A stretch of DNA of 64,000 nucleotides from Flavobacterium frigoritolerans (GCF_025847275.1 NZ_JAOZEV010000008.1:62001-126000), one strand, 5' to 3'. Positions 25,771 through 35,383 are shown, counted from the stretch's first letter. The notes: generated from the sequence alone by a model not told the origin. Numbers and translations are program-made.

Positions 25771-26952
25771 ATGAAAACAGCATATATAGTAAAAGCTTAC
25801 CGTACTGCGGTAGGAAAAGCACCAAAAGGAGTTTTTAGATTTAAAAGACCTGACGAATTAGCTGCAGAAACCATTCAGTTTATGATGAATGAATTGCCTG
25901 ATTTTGACAAAAAACGTATTGATGACGTTATGGTAGGAAATGCCATGCCGGAAGCAGAACAAGGTTTAAACGTTGGTCGTTTAATTTCTCTTATGGGATT
26001 AAAAGTAGAAGATGTTCCTGGTGTAACCGTAAACCGTTACTGCGCATCTGGACTTGAAACTATCGGAATGGCAACTGCAAAAATCCAATCGGGAATGGCA
26101 GATTGTATCATCGCTGGTGGAGCCGAAAGTATGAGTTTTATTCCGATGGGAGGTTACAAACCAACTCCGGATTATAAACTTGCTGCCGAAGGTCACGAAG
26201 ATTATTACTGGGGAATGGGGTTAACTGCTGAAGCGGTTGCCAACCAATATAAAATTTCGAGAGAAGATCAAGATGAGTTTGCTTATAACTCTCACCTCAA
26301 AGCTTTAAAAGCGCAAGCTGAAGGTAAATTCGACAAACAAATCGTGCCGATTACTGTTGAACAAACTTTTATCAATGAAAATGGTAAAAAAGAAACAAAA
26401 TCATACGTTGTAAATAAAGACGAAGGTCCTCGTGCTGGAACTTCTAAAGAAGCTTTGGCTGGTTTAAGACCTGTTTTTGCTGCTGACGGAAGCGTAACTG
26501 CTGGTAACTCTTCTCAAATGAGCGATGGTGCAGCATTCGTTTTAATCATGAGCGAGGATATGGTAAAAGAATTAAACCTTGAACCAATCGCTAGGCTAGT
26601 AAACTTTGCTTCTTCTGGTGTTGAGCCAAGAATCATGGGTATTGGTCCAGTAAAAGCTATTCCAAAAGCCTTAAAACAAGCAGGATTACAATTAAAAGAT
26701 ATTGATTTAGTAGAACTAAACGAAGCTTTTGCTTCTCAATCATTGGCAGTTGTTCGTGAATTGGGATTAAACCCAGATATCGTAAACGTAAATGGTGGAG
26801 CAATTGCTTTAGGTCACCCGCTAGGTTGCACAGGTGCTAAACTTTCTGTTCAATTATTCGACGAAATGAAACGCAGAGGTAGTAAATACGGAATCGTTTC
26901 AATGTGTGTAGGAACTGGACAAGGAAGTGCAGGGATTTACGAAGTATTGTAA
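25771..26952 (+). CDS. fadA: Acetyl-CoA C-acyltransferase (3-ketoacyl-CoA thiolase)
   Basis: A 393-residue thiolase with all three active-site blocks: the nucleophilic Cys in NRYCASGLETIGMA (about residue 90), the His in NVNGGAIALGHPLGCTGA (about 350) and the second Cys in MCVGTGQGSAG (about 380). It cleaves 3-ketoacyl-CoA to acetyl-CoA and a shortened acyl-CoA, the last step after FadN. It follows fadN by 103 nt across a hairpin. Its C-terminus is intact even though repeats and an inserted gene begin right after the stop. Confidence 0.95.
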   Translation: MKTAYIVKAYRTAVGKAPKGVFRFKRPDELAAETIQFMMNELPDFDKKRIDDVMVGNAMPEAEQGLNVGRLISLMGLKVEDVPGVTVNRYCASGLETIGMATAKIQSGMADCIIAGGAESMSFIPMGGYKPTPDYKLAAEGHEDYYWGMGLTAEAVANQYKISREDQDEFAYNSHLKALKAQAEGKFDKQIVPITVEQTFINENGKKETKSYVVNKDEGPRAGTSKEALAGLRPVFAADGSVTAGNSSQMSDGAAFVLIMSEDMVKELNLEPIARLVNFASSGVEPRIMGIGPVKAIPKALKQAGLQLKDIDLVELNEAFASQSLAVVRELGLNPDIVNVNGGAIALGHPLGCTGAKLSVQLFDEMKRRGSKYGIVSMCVGTGQGSAGIYEVL

Positions 26953-26990
26953 GAGACTAATAGATGAGAGACTGATAGATAATAGATTTT
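26951..26990 (+). repeat. Left flanking repeat of the four-helix-bundle gene
   Basis: AATAGATGAGAGAC (26959-26972) and GATAGATAATAGA (26974-26986) recur in inverted orientation at 27387-27400 (13 of 14) and 27403-27415 (13 of 13), on the other side of the small gene. The repeat begins at the thiolase stop codon. Confidence 0.75.
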
Positions 26991-27007
26991 ACGAGACAGA
27001 AAAATAC

Positions 27008-27373
27008 ATGACTGAATTTAAAAGACATAATTTTAAAAAACTAAAAAATTGGCAGATGGGAATGGAGGTAGCTAAAGTAATTTTAGACTTAACAGATACA
27101 TTTCCTTCTTCAGAAAAATTTGGATTAAAAAGTCAAATGGATCGATCAACAGTTTCAATGCCTTCAAACATAGCAGAAGGTTCAAGTAGAACAAATAAGT
27201 CTTTCAGTCATTTTCTAGATATATCTCTAGGCTCATCTTTTGAATTACAAACACAACTCTTATTAGCAAATCATAAAAAATATTTGACAGATGAATTCTT
27301 AAATCATATTGAAATAAAGATTGAAGAGTTCCAGAAAGCAACAATGTCATTTCAAAATACATTAAATAAATAA
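27008..27373 (+). CDS. Four-helix-bundle protein (23S IVP / S23 type)
   Basis: A 121-residue protein with the family signature: KLKNWQMGMEVAKVILDLTDTFPSSEKFGLKSQM, RSTVSMPSNIAEGSSR and the LGSSFELQTQLLLA stretch. The first long block is given only by its ends: KLKNWQM to LKSQM, residues about 10-43. The family forms pentameric four-helix bundles and was first found inside 23S rRNA intervening sequences; its function is unknown. The ATG at 27008 is preferred over upstream codons, which lie in the flanking repeat. The gene interrupts the fadA-fadE spacing and is flanked by inverted repeat arrays, as if delivered as a unit. No reverse transcriptase is nearby, so it is not an Avd of a diversity-generating element. 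Confidence 0.9.
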   Translation: MTEFKRHNFKKLKNWQMGMEVAKVILDLTDTFPSSEKFGLKSQMDRSTVSMPSNIAEGSSRTNKSFSHFLDISLGSSFELQTQLLLANHKKYLTDEFLNHIEIKIEEFQKATMSFQNTLNK

Positions 27374-27383
27374 TTAATAATTT

Positions 27384-27421
27384 GACGTCTATCATCTATT
27401 CGTCTATTATCTATCATCTAA
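27384..27421 (+). repeat. Right flanking repeat of the four-helix-bundle gene
   Basis: GTCTATCATCTATT (27387-27400) and TCTATTATCTATC (27403-27415) are reverse complements of the words on the left flank; TCTATCATCTA follows at the end. It sits 16-64 nt before the fadE start. Confidence 0.75.
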
Positions 27422-27436
27422 AAAATAAATATAACC

Positions 27437-29227
27437 ATGTCAGACAAAACAAGAGGAGGTCAATTCCTAGTAAAAGAAACAAAGTGCGAAGACATCTTTA
27501 CACCAGAAGATTTTTCGGAAGAGCAATTAATGATGCGAGACTCTGTAAAAGAGTTTGTAGACAAAGAAATTTGGCCTAACAAAAATCGTTTCGAGAAAAA
27601 AGATTACGCATTTACAGAAGAAAGCATGCGTAAAGCTGGTGAATTGGGACTTTTAGGAGTTGCTGTTCCAGAAGAATACGGTGGATTAGGAATGGGATTC
27701 GTATCGACTATGTTGGTATGTGATTATATCTCAGGAGCTACAGGTTCGTTCTCGACTGCTTTTGGTGCTCATACAGGTATCGGAACCATGCCAATCACTT
27801 TGTATGGTACAGAAGAACAAAAGAAAAAATACGTTCCTAAATTAGCATCAGGTGAATGGTTTGGAGCTTATTGCTTAACTGAGCCAGGAGCTGGATCAGA
27901 TGCAAATTCAGGAAAAACTAAAGCAGTTTTATCTGAAGACGGAACACATTACAAAATTACAGGACAAAAAATGTGGATTTCTAACGCAGGATTCTGTAGT
28001 GTATTCATCGTTTTTGCCCGTATTGGAGATGATAAAAACATTACTGGATTTATCGTAGAAAATACTGCTGACAATGGAATTTCGATGAATGAAGAAGAGC
28101 ACAAATTAGGTATTCGTGCATCATCTACTCGTCAGGTTTTCTTCAATGACACCAAAGTTCCTGTTGAAAACATGCTTTCTGAAAGAGGAAATGGTTTCAA
28201 AATTGCAATGAATGCATTAAATGTTGGTCGTATTAAACTAGCAGCAGCTTGTCTTGATGCTCAAAGAAGAGTTACTTCTGGAGCTGTTAAATATGCTAAC
28301 GAAAGAATCCAATTTAATACAGCAATTTCACAATTTGGAGCAATCCGTTCTAAATTGGCAGAAATGGCAACAAACTGTTACGCAGGAGAAAGTGCATCTT
28401 ACCGTGCTGCAAAAGATATCGAAGATAGAATTATCGCTCGTGAAGCAGAAGGATCTACGCATCAAGAGGCTGAATTAAAAGGTGTTGAAGAATACGCAAT
28501 TGAGTGTTCTATCCTTAAAGTAGCTGTTTCTGAAGATGTTCAGAATTGTGCAGACGAAGGAATTCAAATTTTTGGTGGAATGGGATTCTCTGAAGATACA
28601 CCAATGGAAAGTGCTTGGAGAGATGCTCGTATTGCTCGTATTTACGAAGGTACAAACGAAATCAACAGAATGCTTTCTGTAGGGATGTTAATCAAAAAAG
28701 CGATGAAAGGTCATGTTGATTTATTAGGTCCTGCTATGAAAGTATCTGAAGAATTAATGGGTATTCCATCTTTTGACACTCCAGATTTCTCTGAATTATT
28801 TGCAGAAGAAAAAGGAATCGTTGCAAACCTGAAAAAAGTTTTCTTAATGGTTGCTGGAAGTGCTGTACAAAAATATGGTCCAGACTTAGATGCTCACCAA
28901 CAATTATTAATGGCTGCATCTGATATTCTAATTGAAATTTATATGGCAGAAAGTACTATTCTTAGAACTGAAAAATTAGCCAAAAAAGAAGGTGAAGCTA
29001 AAGTACAAGAGCAAATTGCAATGGCAAAATTATACTTGTATAAAGCAGTAGATATTGTAAATCAAAAAGGAAAAGAAGGAATTATTTCTTTTGCAGAAGG
29101 CGATGAACAACGCATGATGTTAATGGGATTACGTCGTTTTACAAAATACACTAACATGCCAAATGTAGTAGCCCTAAGAGAAACGATAACTTCAAAATTA
29201 GTTGCAGAAAACGAATACTGCTTCTAA
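27437..29227 (+). CDS. fadE: Acyl-CoA dehydrogenase
   Basis: A 596-residue flavoprotein of the long acyl-CoA dehydrogenase subgroup with an extra C-terminal domain, like Bacillus FadE. The N-terminal helical domain is followed by CLTEPGAGSDANSGKTKA and KMWISNAGF (FAD and substrate contacts), then IQIFGGMGFSEDTPMESAWRDARIARIYEGTNEINR, whose YEGTNEI part carries the usual catalytic-base region. It makes trans-2-enoyl-CoA, the substrate of FadN. It is the last gene of the operon and is followed by a strong terminator at 29263. Confidence 0.94.
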   Translation: MSDKTRGGQFLVKETKCEDIFTPEDFSEEQLMMRDSVKEFVDKEIWPNKNRFEKKDYAFTEESMRKAGELGLLGVAVPEEYGGLGMGFVSTMLVCDYISGATGSFSTAFGAHTGIGTMPITLYGTEEQKKKYVPKLASGEWFGAYCLTEPGAGSDANSGKTKAVLSEDGTHYKITGQKMWISNAGFCSVFIVFARIGDDKNITGFIVENTADNGISMNEEEHKLGIRASSTRQVFFNDTKVPVENMLSERGNGFKIAMNALNVGRIKLAAACLDAQRRVTSGAVKYANERIQFNTAISQFGAIRSKLAEMATNCYAGESASYRAAKDIEDRIIAREAEGSTHQEAELKGVEEYAIECSILKVAVSEDVQNCADEGIQIFGGMGFSEDTPMESAWRDARIARIYEGTNEINRMLSVGMLIKKAMKGHVDLLGPAMKVSEELMGIPSFDTPDFSELFAEEKGIVANLKKVFLMVAGSAVQKYGPDLDAHQQLLMAASDILIEIYMAESTILRTEKLAKKEGEAKVQEQIAMAKLYLYKAVDIVNQKGKEGIISFAEGDEQRMMLMGLRRFTKYTNMPNVVALRETITSKLVAENEYCF

Positions 29228-29262
29228 AATAAAAATAGTTTTTAGTCACTTTAATTTGTTCA

Positions 29263-29300
29263 AAACCGCAGCTGTCCCGAAAACACTGCGGTTTTTTTTT
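29263..29300 (+). terminator. Intrinsic terminator after fadE
   Basis: AAACCGCAG (29263-29271) pairs with CTGCGGTTT (29286-29294) and runs into a tract of nine T. It ends the marR-fadNAE operon. The 29301-29522 stretch beyond holds nothing recognisable. Confidence 0.88.
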
Positions 29301-29522
29301 ATTTCCTGCCTCATCACACTGAAAAAGGTTGACTATAATTGAGATAATTATGTCAAGAGAAAGAATAGATATAAAAAATCCGTTTTACCCATGTTCCTTT
29401 CGCAAAGAGTTAGATAGAAATAAAGGATTAAAAAAATCAATGCAGATTATCTAATCTTAACTTAAAAAAAAAATGTTTTTTTTACAACTAACAATCAACC
29501 ATTCACAACTAATAATTAACAA

Positions 29523-31535
29523 TTAACTATTTGGTTTCATAATCAAATCATGATCTCCTTCTGAACTTAAATTCAAAAAACGTTCATATTCTCTCAAAAC
29601 ATCTGAGATAATTCCGTCCTTACTCAAATATTGAATATCATATCCTTTACGATGGTCTCCAAAATAAGTAAAAGGATGAAAAGAAGTTTCAGAATCAATA
29701 TCAGCAGTATTCTTCTCATTGATTAAAGTCTCAGATATAGTGAGTGGCTCAGCCATTACACCGTATTTAAAGCTCCTCAATTCGTCATGTTTAATCTCTA
29801 ATTCAATTGCAAGTTTAGGAGTCGAAAAAAGATTAATATTTGCCTCTACATTATTATTCGCTAATTCAATTTTAAGTTCATTGAATGCTTTTTTTACTGT
29901 AGTATCAATAAATTTATGCACATCCTTCTTTTCAGAAAACGTAAGGATTTTTTCTAAATGTTCCTTCCAGTTAGTATTATTCCAATTTAGACTCCCATGC
30001 GAATATTTTTTAGCACTGTATTCACTATCTACAACCAATGCTTTCCATAAATTATAGCATAACAGCAACATAATGATTCCGAAGGGTAAAGCGGTAATTA
30101 ATGTCATTGTCTGAAGGGAAGCCAAACCACCAGAATGCAATAAACTCAAGGACAAAAGTGACAATAAAACTCCCCAAAAAACACTTTGCCATTTTGGTGA
30201 ATTTACAGCTCCTTTAGATGCTATACCATTCATTATAAAAATCCCTGAATCTGCCGACGTGATAAAAAACACGCAAATAATTAAAATCGACAAAATATTC
30301 ACAAAGGTAGTAAACGGGAAATAAGTCAAGAAATTAAACAAAAGTGTATCCGGATTTTTAGCAAATTCACTTAAAGCTCCATGTGCTATGTGTTCATCAA
30401 TCCACACGGCACTGCTTCCAAAAACAGTCATCCATAAAAAATTAAAAAAGGCAGGAATAAATAATACGGCCAAAATAAATTCTCGTATGGTTCTTCCTTT
30501 AGAAATTTTGGCAATAAATAATCCTACATAAGGTGCCCAGGAAATCCACCATGCCCAATACAAAATAGTCCAGTTTGAAAACCATTCCTGACTTCCTTTT
30601 TCGTAAGCATAAGTATTAAATGTTAATGAAATAAAATGACTTATATAGTGACCTAAACCTTCCGTAAATGTACTTAGAATATAAATAGTTGGTCCGAAAA
30701 CAAGTATAAACAACATTAATAAAACAGCCATGATAATGTTTAGCTCACTTAGTTTTTTAACTCCTTTTCCTAAACCTGAAATGGCCGAAGAAACAGCAAT
30801 TATCATAACTACCAAAACAATAATGACTTGATAATTAAAACTAGATTCTGGAATTACATGAAGGCTTACTAATCCAGCACATAGCTGCACGACACCAAAA
30901 CCAAGAGTCGTTGCAATTCCAAAAAAAGTACTGCACAAACCAAAAACATCTACAATGTTTCCTAACTTTCCGTGAATTCTGTTTTTTAAAATCGGATAAA
31001 ATCCACTTCGGATTGCAAGTGGTAAATTGTGTCTATAAGTAAAATAAGCTAATGAGAGTCCTACAACACCATATATAGACCAGGCGTGAAAGCCCCAATG
31101 GAAAAAAGTATACAATTGCGCTTCTTTCGCTCGTAAATTTTCTGCTAAATTAGCATTGGCAGGCGTTGCATAATGCGCCATAGTTTCCCCTACTCCAAAA
31201 TACATCAACCCAATTCCCATTCCCGCGGCGAAAAGCATTGCTACCCATGAAAAGAAAGAATATTCAGGCTCAGAATCATCCGCTCCTAATTTGATTTTTC
31301 CAAATTTACTAATAGCTAATGTGACTAAAAACAAAACAAAAATAGTCACCAACAATACATAAAGCCAACTTAAATTTTTAAATATTATGTCTTTTGCAAA
31401 ATTAAGTGCCTGCTCTGCATCCTTTGAGAAAAAAACACAAAATAATGAAATTGCAATAATTATGGTTAAACTTGGTAATGCAACTGATTTTGTAAAATTG
31501 GTTTTAAAGACACTTGAGATTGTAGATTTATTCAT
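29523..31535 (-). CDS. BCCT-family betaine/choline/carnitine transporter
   Basis: A 670-residue membrane protein with about 12 transmembrane helices. The BCCT signature is clear: AAGMGIGLMYFGVGE early, FFHWGFHAWSIYGVVGL, and WTILYWAWWISWAPYVGLF, with the conserved Trp cluster that forms the substrate aromatic cage. The cytoplasmic C-terminal tail of about 150 residues (from about 520) is long, as in BetT-type carriers where it senses osmotic state. It probably imports a quaternary-ammonium osmolyte with Na+ or H+; the exact substrate cannot be read. It is monocistronic. Confidence 0.93.
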   Translation of the reverse strand: MNKSTISSVFKTNFTKSVALPSLTIIIAISLFCVFFSKDAEQALNFAKDIIFKNLSWLYVLLVTIFVLFLVTLAISKFGKIKLGADDSEPEYSFFSWVAMLFAAGMGIGLMYFGVGETMAHYATPANANLAENLRAKEAQLYTFFHWGFHAWSIYGVVGLSLAYFTYRHNLPLAIRSGFYPILKNRIHGKLGNIVDVFGLCSTFFGIATTLGFGVVQLCAGLVSLHVIPESSFNYQVIIVLVVMIIAVSSAISGLGKGVKKLSELNIIMAVLLMLFILVFGPTIYILSTFTEGLGHYISHFISLTFNTYAYEKGSQEWFSNWTILYWAWWISWAPYVGLFIAKISKGRTIREFILAVLFIPAFFNFLWMTVFGSSAVWIDEHIAHGALSEFAKNPDTLLFNFLTYFPFTTFVNILSILIICVFFITSADSGIFIMNGIASKGAVNSPKWQSVFWGVLLSLLSLSLLHSGGLASLQTMTLITALPFGIIMLLLCYNLWKALVVDSEYSAKKYSHGSLNWNNTNWKEHLEKILTFSEKKDVHKFIDTTVKKAFNELKIELANNNVEANINLFSTPKLAIELEIKHDELRSFKYGVMAEPLTISETLINEKNTADIDSETSFHPFTYFGDHRKGYDIQYLSKDGIISDVLREYERFLNLSSEGDHDLIMKPNS

Positions 31536-31819
31536 GATAAAATGTTTTTTTCACTGTTATTATCTAAAGTAAATCCAAATTTTAAATTCAGATTGAGGAA
31601 GTTTTTATAAATATGACTTAGATAATTTCATACAGAAGAATTGTAAATTTAATGAAAAAGAAATAATTTCTCCCTTAAAACACTATAAAAGTTATTTCTT
31701 GAAACAAAAACTATAACAAATAAGCCCAATACTGTGTATCTATTTAATTACTATTTCGTTTGAAATGTTTTATATTTAGCATTCAAAAAAAACCTATTAA
31801 AAACTAAAAATTCTTAAAA

Positions 31820-32914
31820 ATGAAAAGATTAAAACCGATTATTTTCTTTTTCTTATGTTGTTTTGCCACAAACTCTTTTGCACAATCAGGAAAAAAAATT
31901 GACGTTATTGCTTATTATACTGGTGACGACAAACTTATTGATCAATATGATGTAAGCAAACTTACCCACATAATCTTTAGTTTCTGTCACTTAAAAGACG
32001 GAAAACTAAGCGTAGATACTCCTAAAGATTCTCTTTCAATAAAACACTTAGTTGGATTAAAAAAAGCACATCCTAAGCTTAAAATTATGCTTTCGCTAGG
32101 TGGATGGGGCGGATGTGAGCCTTGTTCAGAAGTTTTCTCTACTGCTCAAGGAAGAAATGTTTTTGCAAAATCGGTAAAAGAAGTAAATGATTATTTTAAA
32201 ACTGATGGTTTAGATTTAGATTGGGAATATCCAGCAATCGAAGGACTTCCTGGACATCTGTATCAAGCTGCTGATAAACCAAACTTTACTCAACTGGTAA
32301 AAGCATTGCGTACAAGTTTAGGTAAAAAACATGAACTTAGTTTTGCTGCTGGAGGTTTTCAAAAATTCCTAGACGAATCTATAGAATGGAAAATTGTTAT
32401 GCCACTAGTAGATCGCGTAAATATAATGAGCTATGATTTAGTAAATGGATATTCAAAAGTAACTGGTCACCATGCACCTTTATATGGTGGAACTCCAGAT
32501 GCGCAATCTACAGACAGAGCGGTAACTTATTTATTAAAACTAGGAATCCCAGCTAATAAATTAGTAATTGGTGGCGCTTTTTATACTAGAATTTGGAAAA
32601 ATGTTGCCAATATAAATAATGGTTTATATCAATCAGGAGAACATATCGAAGGCGTTGCTTTTAAAAACTATGCAACTACTTTTACAGAGGCAAATGGATG
32701 GAAATATTTCTGGGATGATAAAGCAAAAGCAGGATATTGGTATAATGAAAAAGAACAAAAATTTGCTACAGGTGATGATCTTTCTTCAATAAAAGAAAAA
32801 ACAGAATATACTATAGCTAAAAAATTAGGCGGAATCATGTTTTGGGAATTACCTTTAGACACTTTCAAAAACGGGATGCTTGATGCCATTTATGAAGTGA
32901 AAAGTAAAAAATAA
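31820..32914 (+). CDS. Secreted GH18 chitinase-like glycosidase
   Basis: The signal peptide ends at SFAQ (residue 22). The GH18 barrel has SLGGWGG (92-98) and the catalytic motif DGLDLDWEYP, with Glu136 as proton donor and Asp134 and Asp132 intact. NIMSYDL (about 204) and MFWELPLD (near 350) supply the substrate-binding Tyr and Trp. It should cleave beta-1,4 N-acetylglucosamine polymers such as chitin. There is no carbohydrate-binding or T9SS C-terminal domain, so the 364-residue enzyme is probably periplasmic or surface exported by another route. It is monocistronic, ending at a bidirectional terminator. Confidence 0.94.
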   Translation: MKRLKPIIFFFLCCFATNSFAQSGKKIDVIAYYTGDDKLIDQYDVSKLTHIIFSFCHLKDGKLSVDTPKDSLSIKHLVGLKKAHPKLKIMLSLGGWGGCEPCSEVFSTAQGRNVFAKSVKEVNDYFKTDGLDLDWEYPAIEGLPGHLYQAADKPNFTQLVKALRTSLGKKHELSFAAGGFQKFLDESIEWKIVMPLVDRVNIMSYDLVNGYSKVTGHHAPLYGGTPDAQSTDRAVTYLLKLGIPANKLVIGGAFYTRIWKNVANINNGLYQSGEHIEGVAFKNYATTFTEANGWKYFWDDKAKAGYWYNEKEQKFATGDDLSSIKEKTEYTIAKKLGGIMFWELPLDTFKNGMLDAIYEVKSKK

Positions 32915-32930
32915 GAATATCATAAAATAA

Positions 32931-32968
32931 AAATGCGTTAACACTTTCTTGAATTGTTAACGCATTTT
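32931..32968. terminator. Bidirectional terminator after chitinase gene
   Basis: AAATGCGTTAACA (32931-32943) pairs perfectly with TGTTAACGCATTT (32955-32967), with A and T runs on either side. It serves the chitinase gene and the convergent small secreted-protein gene. Confidence 0.85.
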
Positions 32969-32990
32969 CTTTAAACTAAAATTACCCTTT

Positions 32991-33473
32991 TTAGTTCACT
33001 TTAGATTTTTCAATTTCTCCAATAAAAGGGATAGAATCTTGTATTTCACTACTAATTGCTGTTTGTAAATAAAACTCTAACTGAACAAATTTGGCAGCAT
33101 TAATTGCTCCAATTACCTTTTTTGCTTTATTATACGTTTTACTATATAATTTTTCATAGCTAAGATTATTTTTCAATAAACCTTTAGCCAATTCGTCTGC
33201 CTTAGCATCTGTAAGAGTTGCATAATTTATAGCATAATCATCAATCAATTTCAATTTTGTCAGACCCAATGATTTGCGTTCTGCCTCATAGCTTTCATAT
33301 ACTTTCAAAAAAGCTGAAGTTTGCTCATCGGACAGATTCATATATTGCTTTACAAGTTCTGATTTTGATCTTCCATAAATACTCTGAATAACATCTAAAT
33401 TTTCTTTCTCTAAAGATTGAGCAAAAGAATTCACTGAAACAACCAATAATAATGCAATAAGAAACTTTTTCAT
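32991..33473 (-). CDS. Secreted helical protein of unknown function
   Basis: The 160-residue product begins with a signal peptide (MKKFLIALLLVVSVNSFAQ). The mature part is helical and charged (LSDEQTSAFLKVYESYEAERKSL-like segment in the middle), reminiscent of Spy/CpxP-type or heavy-metal-resistance periplasmic helices, but without a LTxxQ repeat that would settle it. It is not recognised further. It lies convergent to the chitinase gene and about 160 nt downstream of the DUF4251 gene. Confidence 0.75.
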   Translation of the reverse strand: MKKFLIALLLVVSVNSFAQSLEKENLDVIQSIYGRSKSELVKQYMNLSDEQTSAFLKVYESYEAERKSLGLTKLKLIDDYAINYATLTDAKADELAKGLLKNNLSYEKLYSKTYNKAKKVIGAINAAKFVQLEFYLQTAISSEIQDSIPFIGEIEKSKVN

Positions 33474-33633
33474 AATTTTAGATTAAAAATTTATAGTAAT
33501 AATTATATTTAATTAGTTTAGAAAATTAGACATTGATAATCTTAGATTTTCTTTTCATAGCTTAGTCCATCATTAAGGAATGCATCTATAAATTCCTTAA
33601 TGTATTTATAGTATCAATAACAGTTGCACAAAG

Positions 33634-34158
33634 TTATTGTTTTTTATCCGCATCTACTTTTGGAGCACTTATCTCTCCATAATACGTAATTGATGATCGA
33701 TTATTACTATTTACTGAAAGTGTCGTACTTCCATTAAAAAAAACAGAAAACATCAAATTATAAACATCATCTTTCCCTTTTACTATAGCTTTAATATTAT
33801 AACTCTTATTCTTTTTTTCAACTTTTATATCTTCTGGTTTTCCATCAAATTTTATCCCTCCATCACTACCATAACCAATATTGTAGCCGCGTCCAAAAAA
33901 TGGCAAATCACAAGTTACTTTTTCTTCATTAAATTTTAAAAAATAAGTATTATAATCTAAAAAGATAACTCTTCCACCACGTGGCGAAATTTTCTGAGCT
34001 TCAAACACAAAGTTTTTAGAATCGATTAGTGTTTCGATTTTTTTTTGCAACAGTAATTCCTTTTCTGCTTTAAGCTCTTTAGAAGACTTTTTTTGTGCAA
34101 AAACGGAAATGCTCAAAAAAAATGACAACACTAATAAAATAGATAATTTAGTTTTCAT
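33634..34158 (-). CDS. DUF4251 secreted protein
   Basis: The signal peptide MKTKLSILLVLSFFLSISVF-AQ sets the start at 34158; an upstream ATG would put 11 extra residues before it. The mature part matches DUF4251: NFVFEAQKISPRGGR, LDYNTYFLKF, CDLPFFGRGY and NIGYGSDGGIKFDG. The function of this Bacteroidota family is unknown. It lies 35 nt after the META-domain lipoprotein gene, so the two are probably co-transcribed. Confidence 0.85.
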   Translation of the reverse strand: MKTKLSILLVLSFFLSISVFAQKKSSKELKAEKELLLQKKIETLIDSKNFVFEAQKISPRGGRVIFLDYNTYFLKFNEEKVTCDLPFFGRGYNIGYGSDGGIKFDGKPEDIKVEKKNKSYNIKAIVKGKDDVYNLMFSVFFNGSTTLSVNSNNRSSITYYGEISAPKVDADKKQ

Positions 34159-34193
34159 AAAATGAATTTTAGCAGGATTAAAAATAAACACCC

Positions 34194-34634
34194 CTATTTT
34201 TTAGTAAATCGCATCATGGCAATATCACCTGAAATAAAATTTAATGTTTTCCCGTTATCTGTAACATCATAAGAAGTTATCTTTAGTAATCCGTCCATAA
34301 AAACTTGCTCTCCTTGATTATCCATACACATCATTCTAGTGCTTGCTAATCCATCTTTAAAACTAATTTCATGGCCATCAACATTTAATTTACCTGTAAA
34401 AGAGTTACAGCTATTGTTTCCAGAAACTCTATTTTCTTTAGTATCGAAAGTTATCGTTGGTTTTTTATTAGGGTACAAACCTTCAAAAGCAATTCTTGGC
34501 CCAGATATATAATTTAACTCCCAAGTACCATTAAGCTGTTCTGCAGAATTTGTAGTTGTAGTTTTATTTTGTACAGAATTACATGAAAATAAAATAATTC
34601 CTAATACAGCGAACATTGACATTTTTTTTATCAT
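34194..34634 (-). CDS. META-domain (HslJ-like) lipoprotein
   Basis: A short lipoprotein signal (MSMFAVLGIILFSCNS, lipid-attached Cys18) is followed by one META domain: LNGTWELNYISG, PTITFDTKENRVSGNNSCNSF, and MMCMDNQGEQVFM. HslJ-type META proteins sit in the envelope and are linked to stress resistance; the activity is unknown. At 146 residues the protein is a single domain. It is the upstream gene of the pair with the DUF4251 protein. Confidence 0.88.
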   Translation of the reverse strand: MIKKMSMFAVLGIILFSCNSVQNKTTTTNSAEQLNGTWELNYISGPRIAFEGLYPNKKPTITFDTKENRVSGNNSCNSFTGKLNVDGHEISFKDGLASTRMMCMDNQGEQVFMDGLLKITSYDVTDNGKTLNFISGDIAMMRFTKK

Positions 34635-34820
34635 AATTTAAAGATTTAAATTTTACAAATAACTATTGAAGACTATGTTTAGCATTATTTACAAATAAAT
34701 TCACACACGAATTTAAGCAATATTTCATCTACACTTATAATTTTAAACTTATATTTAACTTTACACAGTAACGTTTTTTACCATTCTAATGATTTTGTTT
34801 CGATAATTTTAAGCTAACTT

Positions 34821-34828
34821 TACTTTTG
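34821..34828 (+). promoter_or_regulatory. -7 box of the sodC gene
   Basis: TACTTTTG matches TAnnTTTG. It overlaps an upstream TTG codon at 34826, which argues that translation starts at the ATG at 34850. Confidence 0.55.
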
Positions 34829-34849
34829 ATTAAAAAAAACATACCCATT

Positions 34850-35377
34850 ATGAAAAAAATAATTCTATCTCTTGTAGTAATTGCTACGGTTATTACTGGA
34901 TGTAAAACAAAAAATAATTCAGAAGACTCTAAAAAATTAACCATCGCTCTTGAGCCTAAAAGCAATAGTTCAGTAACAGGTACAGCAACTTTTGTAGAGA
35001 AACAAGGTGAAGTAACTTTTGTAGCAAAAATTAGCGGTTTAAAACCCGGAGTTCATGCCATACACATTCATGAAAAATCAGATTGTTCTGCAGCTGACGG
35101 AAGCTCTGCAGGAGGACACTGGAATCCAACATTTAAAAAACATGGAAAATGGGATGTGGGAGAATATCATAAAGGTGACATTGGAAACTTTACAGCAGAT
35201 GAAAAAGGAAATGGTACAATTACACTAACAACAAATGAATGGTGCATAGGTTGTGGTGATGTAACAAAAGATATTTTAGGAAAAGGATTAATTGTACATC
35301 AAGACGCAGATGATTTTACGACTCAACCTACAGGAAATGCAGGCGGAAGAGTAGCTTGTTCGGCAATCATAAAATAA
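34850..35377 (+). CDS. sodC: Cu-Zn superoxide dismutase family lipoprotein
   Basis: A lipoprotein signal (MKKIILSLVVIATVITGC) precedes a complete SodC fold. Metal ligands are seen in HAIHIHEKSDC, GGHWNP, KHGKWDVGEYHKGDIGNF and GLIVHQDADDF, with the C-terminal NAGGRVACSAI. It dismutates superoxide in the periplasm or at the outer membrane. The start at 34850 is chosen because a TAnnTTTG box overlaps the alternative TTG at 34826. It is monocistronic and ends at a terminator. Confidence 0.93.
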   Translation: MKKIILSLVVIATVITGCKTKNNSEDSKKLTIALEPKSNSSVTGTATFVEKQGEVTFVAKISGLKPGVHAIHIHEKSDCSAADGSSAGGHWNPTFKKHGKWDVGEYHKGDIGNFTADEKGNGTITLTTNEWCIGCGDVTKDILGKGLIVHQDADDFTTQPTGNAGGRVACSAIIK

Positions 35378-35383
35378 TATTTT

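Noticed and set aside
26927..27007. N-terminal extension of the four-helix-bundle protein
   Set aside because: The 27 extra codons fall in the flanking repeat and in the fadA end; the family begins near the ATG at 27008.
27008..27373. Avd accessory protein of a diversity-generating retroelement
   Set aside because: No reverse transcriptase or template/variable repeat pair nearby.
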